Part shown: positions 1 through 64,000 of the stretch, in pieces
How the letters are laid out: every line of letters starts with the position of its first letter
How positions within the stretch are numbered: position 1 is the stretch's first letter
Assembly: GCF_023856365.1 (NCBI RefSeq)
Contig: NC_064538.1
Span: 1,925,501-1,989,500, forward strand
Source of the DNA: Brienomyrus brachyistius
Taxonomy: Eukaryota > Chordata > Actinopteri > Osteoglossiformes > Mormyridae
DNA: 64,000 nucleotides
Reading direction: 5' to 3'
Made by a program: the position numbers and the translations under genes
The notes under the pieces: model-generated
The model's database searches: none
What the model was told of the DNA's origin: nothing
Seen by the model: only the letters and a program-made list of their open reading frames with translations

Positions 1-2658
1 CCCCCCCCCCGTGGCTCTTCTAGACATGTCAGCTCTCACCCCTAAACAGAAAACACTCCTGGCCATTATTTATAACCCTCAACTTATATTTGAAAATGAA
101 ACAATCCTTTATTTGCCATGTACACCAGTACATTGGAATGCTTCTCTTTGCCTGCCCCATTAGACAAACATACATGTGAGTGGAAGCTTGGGTAGGGGAG
201 GGGGGGGGATTAGGGGCCTTTTTCAAGGCATACAGCTATTCTGCCGAGGCTTGAACTGATGATCTTCCAATCCCAACCATAGAGGCTTAGTCTACTGAGC
301 CATTTACTCCCCTCTTCCCTTGCTTTTCATTTCACTTTATTTTACATCTTTTGTTCTGACTGTGTTTCAATATGTGCACTTCTTGTCCCTGTGCTGCTGT
401 ATGTAACCAAATCTGTCTCAGTTAGCCTAGTATGACTATAATAACAAGAAAGAGTTGACTGCACATATAGTTTATATCTCTCTTATTAAAAAATATGATT
501 CTTGCCAAATAACCTATAACAAAAATATCAATAAAAAAACAAATACTAAAATAATCAGTCATATTTATTATGTCTTGGCTGTATTTACAAAAAGGAAAGC
601 CAGTTACAATGAGGCTGTCATTCAAGGGTTCATTTAAATTAAATGAACAGAACAAAAATACCATCACTTTATGTTAGCACATTGCAGTGTGACCAGATGT
701 TTGATTAATTTAGAATATAAACAAAGTTCTCTGTAGATCATCAGCATGGATTTGTGCACAAAGAAGCAGGAGCAAATTCCTTACAGTAGGGGGCGCCACG
801 GCCCTTTGAATAATATAACAGACAAATGCTCTACTTAAAAACCTATTTTACTGAATAAAACGAACTGAAATAAAACTGGGAGCAATTGTAGTTTTACTTA
901 AAATACATAAATATAATATAATTCACAATGATTAAAGTGTCATTTAATTTTGATTAGGTTCTTAAGATGGTGCCCTTCCCAAAACAGCTGCCCCAAAAGC
1001 AATTCATTTGTAGTGTTACAATATGGAACATGATTTTACTGAGTATCCTTTTATATAGCTGTCTAAACAGAATAGTCCACTGAACAGTCATGAGTATTTT
1101 TGAAATGTGCAAAGACATAGTCAGAAAAAAACAGAGCCAGCATTCATGGCGATAATAATAATAATAATAGTTATTATTATTATTAAAAACAGCTAATAGC
1201 TATTGTTATTATAGGAAGAAAAAGAGGAATAGCCTGGATAATATGCTTTATATTATTTATGTTACTATGAGTTAGCTTGCATGAAAAACGTGTATTAAAC
1301 ATTTGAATTTCGTTCTTAGATGAATGCTGCGCCTGACATAAAAACCCACCACATGAGCACTGACCAACGCTGGTCTTCGGGCCAGATAATGCATAGAGGT
1401 TCTGCTTCTCCTAACAGAAGATGCCTGAAGCACTACTTCACTTCTACATTCACTCTGATCTCAGGGCTCCATTCCTGGCCGTCACGTACAAGGCATCTTA
1501 CATCACCACATGCTTTAAAGGTACGATAGTCATTTTCATATTTATATATAACTGCACAGTGTAAAAAGGAATGAAACGTTCAAAGAGGGTTACGCATTAA
1601 CAACAAACAAGAGACATCTGTTGTTGTACAGTATTAAACCAACAACCCATAAATCAAGGCTGAGCAGACAAATACAAGCCAAGAAAGACCTGTAATGAAT
1701 GTAATTAACTGGTGCAATTAACTGTTTAGTACGAGTTATACAAGGAACAGTGACGGTTTTAGCCAAAGGTCGCTGGGGGTTTAGCCTGAGTGCACAATAA
1801 CTACACAGGACTGAAGGCAGCCGCTTATGGAAAGTAACAAATCGGTCACAAACACAGACTATATACGTACATCTTTAAATACACAAATAAAACAAGTGCA
1901 CAGTATTTTTCTTAAATATAGTTATACAGATACAACACAGTATATAGATCATAATTCTCTGGTCTTTCATTTCAATGCCATATTATTTACTGGTTTAAAT
2001 TAATGAACGCTCAAGGCCAGCTCAGTACACACAAATCACGTCATGTTATGTGTATAAAACGCAAGGCTACGTCTGACTGAAAAAATGTTGGGAAGAGAGT
2101 TTTATCCGGTGTCTCAGGAGGCCTCAGTGTGCAAAGCGTTAGAGCCGAGATCGAGAAACGGAGAAGCTCGCTGTAGTACAGAGATGGAAGGTCGCTTAAG
2201 GGAAAGTATAATCCCCAGAGAATCAAAAAATATTTATGCGGATTTGTTGTAAAATATTAATGTACAACTGCTTTAAGAGTTGTTTAACTTTGGCAAATTA
2301 CTGTTGCACTAAACATTTAACTACGATTCCATTGCAAGGATGTATAAGCAATTCAGCAGTCAGCAGCAGTCTGCTGACTGACTTGTTTCTTATGATTTAT
2401 GCGTTACGTTGGTCTCCTCCACAGCATTTCCCCCACATAATGGATTTGAGGAGAAAAGCGATGGTTTTTGGTCCATCGGGCAGCAAATATCCACCGTAAC
2501 GTAAATTAATGCCTCATGTGGACACTGCTGATCATTATTTACAATAAGCAGCTTGGTTAAAATAAATACACGAATGAACAAACATGGATGCTCTCCCTAA
2601 ACACGGCCAGCCGCAGCTGGTGAAGGGTTATATTACTAACAAAGTATGGTTTCGTTTT

Positions 2659-2689
<31 letters not shown>

Positions 2690-4072
2690 TTACTGAGATT
2701 TACTGCTGACTGGGGAAACACAGGGGAGCACGATAATTTATGATCAAAAGCCTCCATCTTTCCCAAAATGATACATGCGGCTACAACGTACAACGCTGAG
2801 CTGATTCAGCAACGAGATTGTTCTCATTTCTACGACGATTATGATGATGGCGAAAATTAAAGTGAAACATACTAAAATAAAAACACTTTTAAAATTTGTT
2901 TACGTATAAGGGGAAATAAAACGCCGTTCGGTTCTATGTATAATTTTATGCTAACAGTATCAACAAAATTGCTGTCTGTGATACGGTGTAATTAAGATGC
3001 TCCCTGTTCACGCAACAGACTCAAAACGGTCGCAAGTAAATTACACTCTGCCCTCGAATGTCTTTGTCATTAAAGTGAGCGCATGTCTCACCTCTAGACA
3101 AAGTTCAGCTTAATTACTTTTGTCTTGTACACTTTTACGTTATGCATATGGCGTTCTAGATCTGTCGGCCTGTCGCTTTTGAAAGCAAATTCACAGTGGA
3201 ACCATATAAATAAATACATTTTAAAAAGCTGCCCACTGTATTTGCTAGTGAGCTTCCTTGATGTTGCCTGACGCGGGTGGGAGGGACTAAAATGTATGAG
3301 GAACATTTGTTGCTATAAAACTTGGATAAAGCTTATATTGTGCGAGTTTCCTCAGTTCCAGTCCTGGGGGGCCCAGCCTGCAACACACTCTGCAGATTTC
3401 CCTGCTCAAAAACACCTTATTCAGCTCACCAGCTGTTTTCCAGGTTTGGTAGGTCAGTTTGAGGAAGGGAATCCGCTAACCATGTTCCCAGGACCAGCAT
3501 CGGGGAACCTCGTTATAGCGAAAGTCACGAATGAACAAACAAACGAACATGCAAGTGACTGTGACACGAGAGCGTGACATTCCTGTGGTCCCTTATTTCC
3601 GTCACACGCTGATCCATTTTGCACGGCCCCCCAGGTGGCCGCCGTCACGTGTGTGTGTGAATAGAGCGGAAGTTAAAAGGACGACGCCCGGTGCATCAGC
3701 CACTCCTCCTTCTCCTCCTTTCTCCTCTTCCACCTCCTTGCCTGAGGAGCACCTCATCTCCTGGACACGGTGCCTCCTGTGATAGATCTGCAGAGAGAGG
3801 CAGCACGGACGTGGAGCGTGAGGGATGGGATGGCGAGCAGGCATACGGAACACGCCAGTGCTGAAAATAGGCCGCTCTTTCCTGCCAACTGGGAGGGGGG
3901 CACCGGTGGTAGCTGAAGTATCATAGATATCATTAAATATGTCATGTTCTCTCCCTAACCCCGCATGAATGCTCAGGCGAGAAGCAGAGACTGACCTTTT
4001 ATGGGCATCCATGATGCATCTGGGCAGAAAGGGTTAGCAGTTCTACAGAGGGGATACAATGACACGCAGCTA
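1..4072 (-). other. 3' flank / probable 3' UTR region of rap1gap
   Basis: I recognise no convincing coding exon here. The part next to the stop is plausibly 3' UTR; the nearest canonical AATAAA in minus sense that I found is at 564-569, with others at 336-341 and 108-113, so the UTR end is open. The stretch holds a SINE (105-300), an (ATA)n palindrome (1151-1185), a T run followed by a 20-odd G run (about 2655-2690) and a 136-codon minus frame (3602-4012) of unknown meaning. Confidence 0.4.
105..300 (-). repeat. tRNA-derived SINE, copy 1
   Basis: In minus sense it starts with an A-box-like TGGCTCAGTAGACTAAG and a B-box-like AGTTCAAGCC, followed by a body with AAGGCCCCTAATCCCC and a tail ending near GTACATGGCAAATAAAGG. 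A second diverged copy is at 47480-47700. The family name is not known to me. Confidence 0.6.
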
Positions 4073-62533
<58,461 letters not shown>

Positions 62534-62658
62534 GCTGGCTGAAAGCTGGGTGCTCGGCCTCTGCCACCCCTCTGGTCCAGTCTCCAGCCCAGTGCCTCTC
62601 ACTTCTCCCTTAAACTGGCACCCGGTTGAAGTGAGTGAACGGATGGACAAACACGTGT

Positions 62659-62660
<2 letters not shown>

Positions 62661-62689
<29 letters not shown>
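62661..62689 (+). repeat. (CT)n microsatellite upstream of rap1gap
   Basis: GTCTCTCT... for 29 bases, about 130 bp upstream of the rap1gap ATG, reading (GA)n in the gene sense. It is followed at 62760-62777 by a poly-G run. Confidence 0.9.
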
Positions 62690-62690
<1 letters not shown>

Positions 62691-62759
62691 CCTGCTTGCT
62701 CATCTACTCGCTCATTTTTTCACTCCTCCCTCTCACGCCTCTTTGCCACATAAAGGGAT

Positions 62760-64000
62760 TGGGGGGGGGGGGGGGGGTTCACCACCATTTTCCAGTTGCT
62801 CTGGTAACAAGTCAGGCTCTGTGCTGCACTTTTTAACTTCAAAGTTTTTTCCTGGATTCACAAGAAACCAATGAAGAACAAGAGAAAATGCCTTTTCCAC
62901 AGCAGTTTAAAAGACAATTACATCCTCTTATCAGGAATAAAGAAGTTCATCGTAGTTTACATAACTTACGAGAAATATTCACTCATTTCAAATTGTTAGT
63001 TATTGCCTGGAGAAAAAGACCCAAATACTTAAAATAGTTTGTGAACAAAGTGCTGCATTAACACTATACTGTAATTTTCCAGAGCTTGTTATGGTTTGCA
63101 GGTACTTACAGAGTCATTCTTGCTTCCTCTAATCTCTAGATCCACCATGATTTAGACCCAGTTCTTTATGCAATAGTGCCCTCAGGAGCTCTTCAGTACG
63201 TTACCGATTCCCGAGTTCTGGTGCGACACACTGGGCCCGGTGAATGAATGGGCCTGAACCATTTCAGTAGTTTTCCACTGCAGGGTTACCACAGTATTCG
63301 CTGTAATCACCAAGCCGAATGTTAACCTGAGAGAATAACTGCGCGCCTTAAGGGTCTCTTAACTCCTACAATGTACATATAAATGACACAAAGAGTTTAC
63401 AAAGTTTTTGCCAAAAGAAATTCTATATCTAAAGTCTACATAACCAGTACATAAAACCACTACATAAGTCATAAGCACTACATAAGCACTACATAAGCAC
63501 TACATAACCTCGCTCCTCCATGCATATCTGACCTCATCCACTTTGCTGCTCCTGCCTGCACTCTTCGCTCCTCTTCCTCTCTCCTTCTCACTGTACCCTC
63601 TGGTCATTTAAAGACAATGGGGAACAGGGCATTCAGTTACTCTGCCCCCCAGCTTTGGAATTCTCTCCCTCCTGATCTCCGTAATTTAGATTCTCTTCCG
63701 CTTTTTAAATCCTAACATAAAACCTACCTGTTTTAGATTGTCTTATATTTCTTAATAACACGTTTCTTTTAATCATTAGGTTTTTTCTTGTTTTATTGAA
63801 TCTATGTATTTTTTTGCATTGTACAGCGACCTTGAGTGTTTTGAAAGGCGCTTATAAATAAAATGTATTATTATATATTATTATTACATCTTTGAAAACA
63901 CTTATTAAAATGTCCGGCAGGACAGCAAAGGGCACAGAATTTCATACATATACAGAAATCCCATATTCACGTCCTAACTTTACATAATTTCATTTATTGT
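62760..64000. other. 5' flank of rap1gap
   Basis: Upstream of the first coding exon. I see no CpG island or TATA box to fix the promoter and no coding exon. It ends with a LINE 3' end (63495-63895) and a small tandem of CACTACATAAG (about 63462-63508). Confidence 0.5.
63495..63895 (+). mobile_element. LINE (L2/Rex-type) 3' end
   Basis: Translation yields AFSYSAPQLWNSLPPDLRN-like then LDSLPLFKS and KTYLF, the usual end of a LINE reverse-transcriptase ORF. It is followed by a tail TTGAAAGGCGCTTATAAATA-AAATGTATTATTATTA. 5' truncated. No full ORF. Confidence 0.7.

Noticed and set aside
245..305. Possible functional tRNA gene on the minus strand
   Set aside because: A- and B-box-like pieces are present but the cloverleaf is incomplete and it continues into a SINE body shared with 47480-47700.

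Overview
The window is vertebrate nuclear DNA, almost certainly from a teleost fish. The evidence is split exons with GT-AG introns, many CA/TG microsatellites, and fish-type repeats: tRNA-headed SINEs, Tc1/mariner relics, hAT, Harbinger-like and foldback MITEs, and LINE 3' ends. The species cannot be fixed from the sequence; an early-branching teleost is only a guess from the style of the SINE.

One gene dominates. Reading the minus strand, I could assemble 23 coding exons (62533 down to 4073) into a single open frame of about 791 codons that follows vertebrate RAP1GAP, the GTPase-activating protein for Rap1, from end to end. Exons 1-3 (62.5, 46.7 and 30.8 kb) give the N-terminal leader. Exons 4-5 carry a GoLoco (G-alpha-i/o binding) motif. 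Exons 6-16 carry the dimerisation and catalytic Rap-GAP region, including the HIGN Asn-thumb motif in exon 14. Exons 17-23 encode the serine-rich regulatory tail. Every exon junction agrees in phase. The end is ambiguous: reading through the last exon stops at 4073, while an extra splice would stop at 3999 and give about 729 aa. A 7-codon exon at 27.9 kb, beside a GC-rich block, could be an alternative first exon.

Inside the 15.7-kb intron 1, on the opposite strand, lies a two-exon piggyBac-transposase-derived gene (53016-55070, about 535 aa). Its frame is intact, but two of the three catalytic aspartates appear to be replaced. I see no piggyBac ends, and a CCAAT/CRE-like cluster lies upstream. 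This is the best candidate for something undescribed: a possibly domesticated PGBD gene nested in rap1gap.

The rest is intron sequence filled with repeats. Those that could affect function are a (CA)50 tract abutting the exon 17 splice acceptor, a 10-bp G-rich minisatellite about 60 bp from the exon 3 acceptor, and an eight-unit 40/41-bp minisatellite in intron 1 with a CCAAT box in every unit. Several transposons still show target-site duplications, so they can be delimited precisely.
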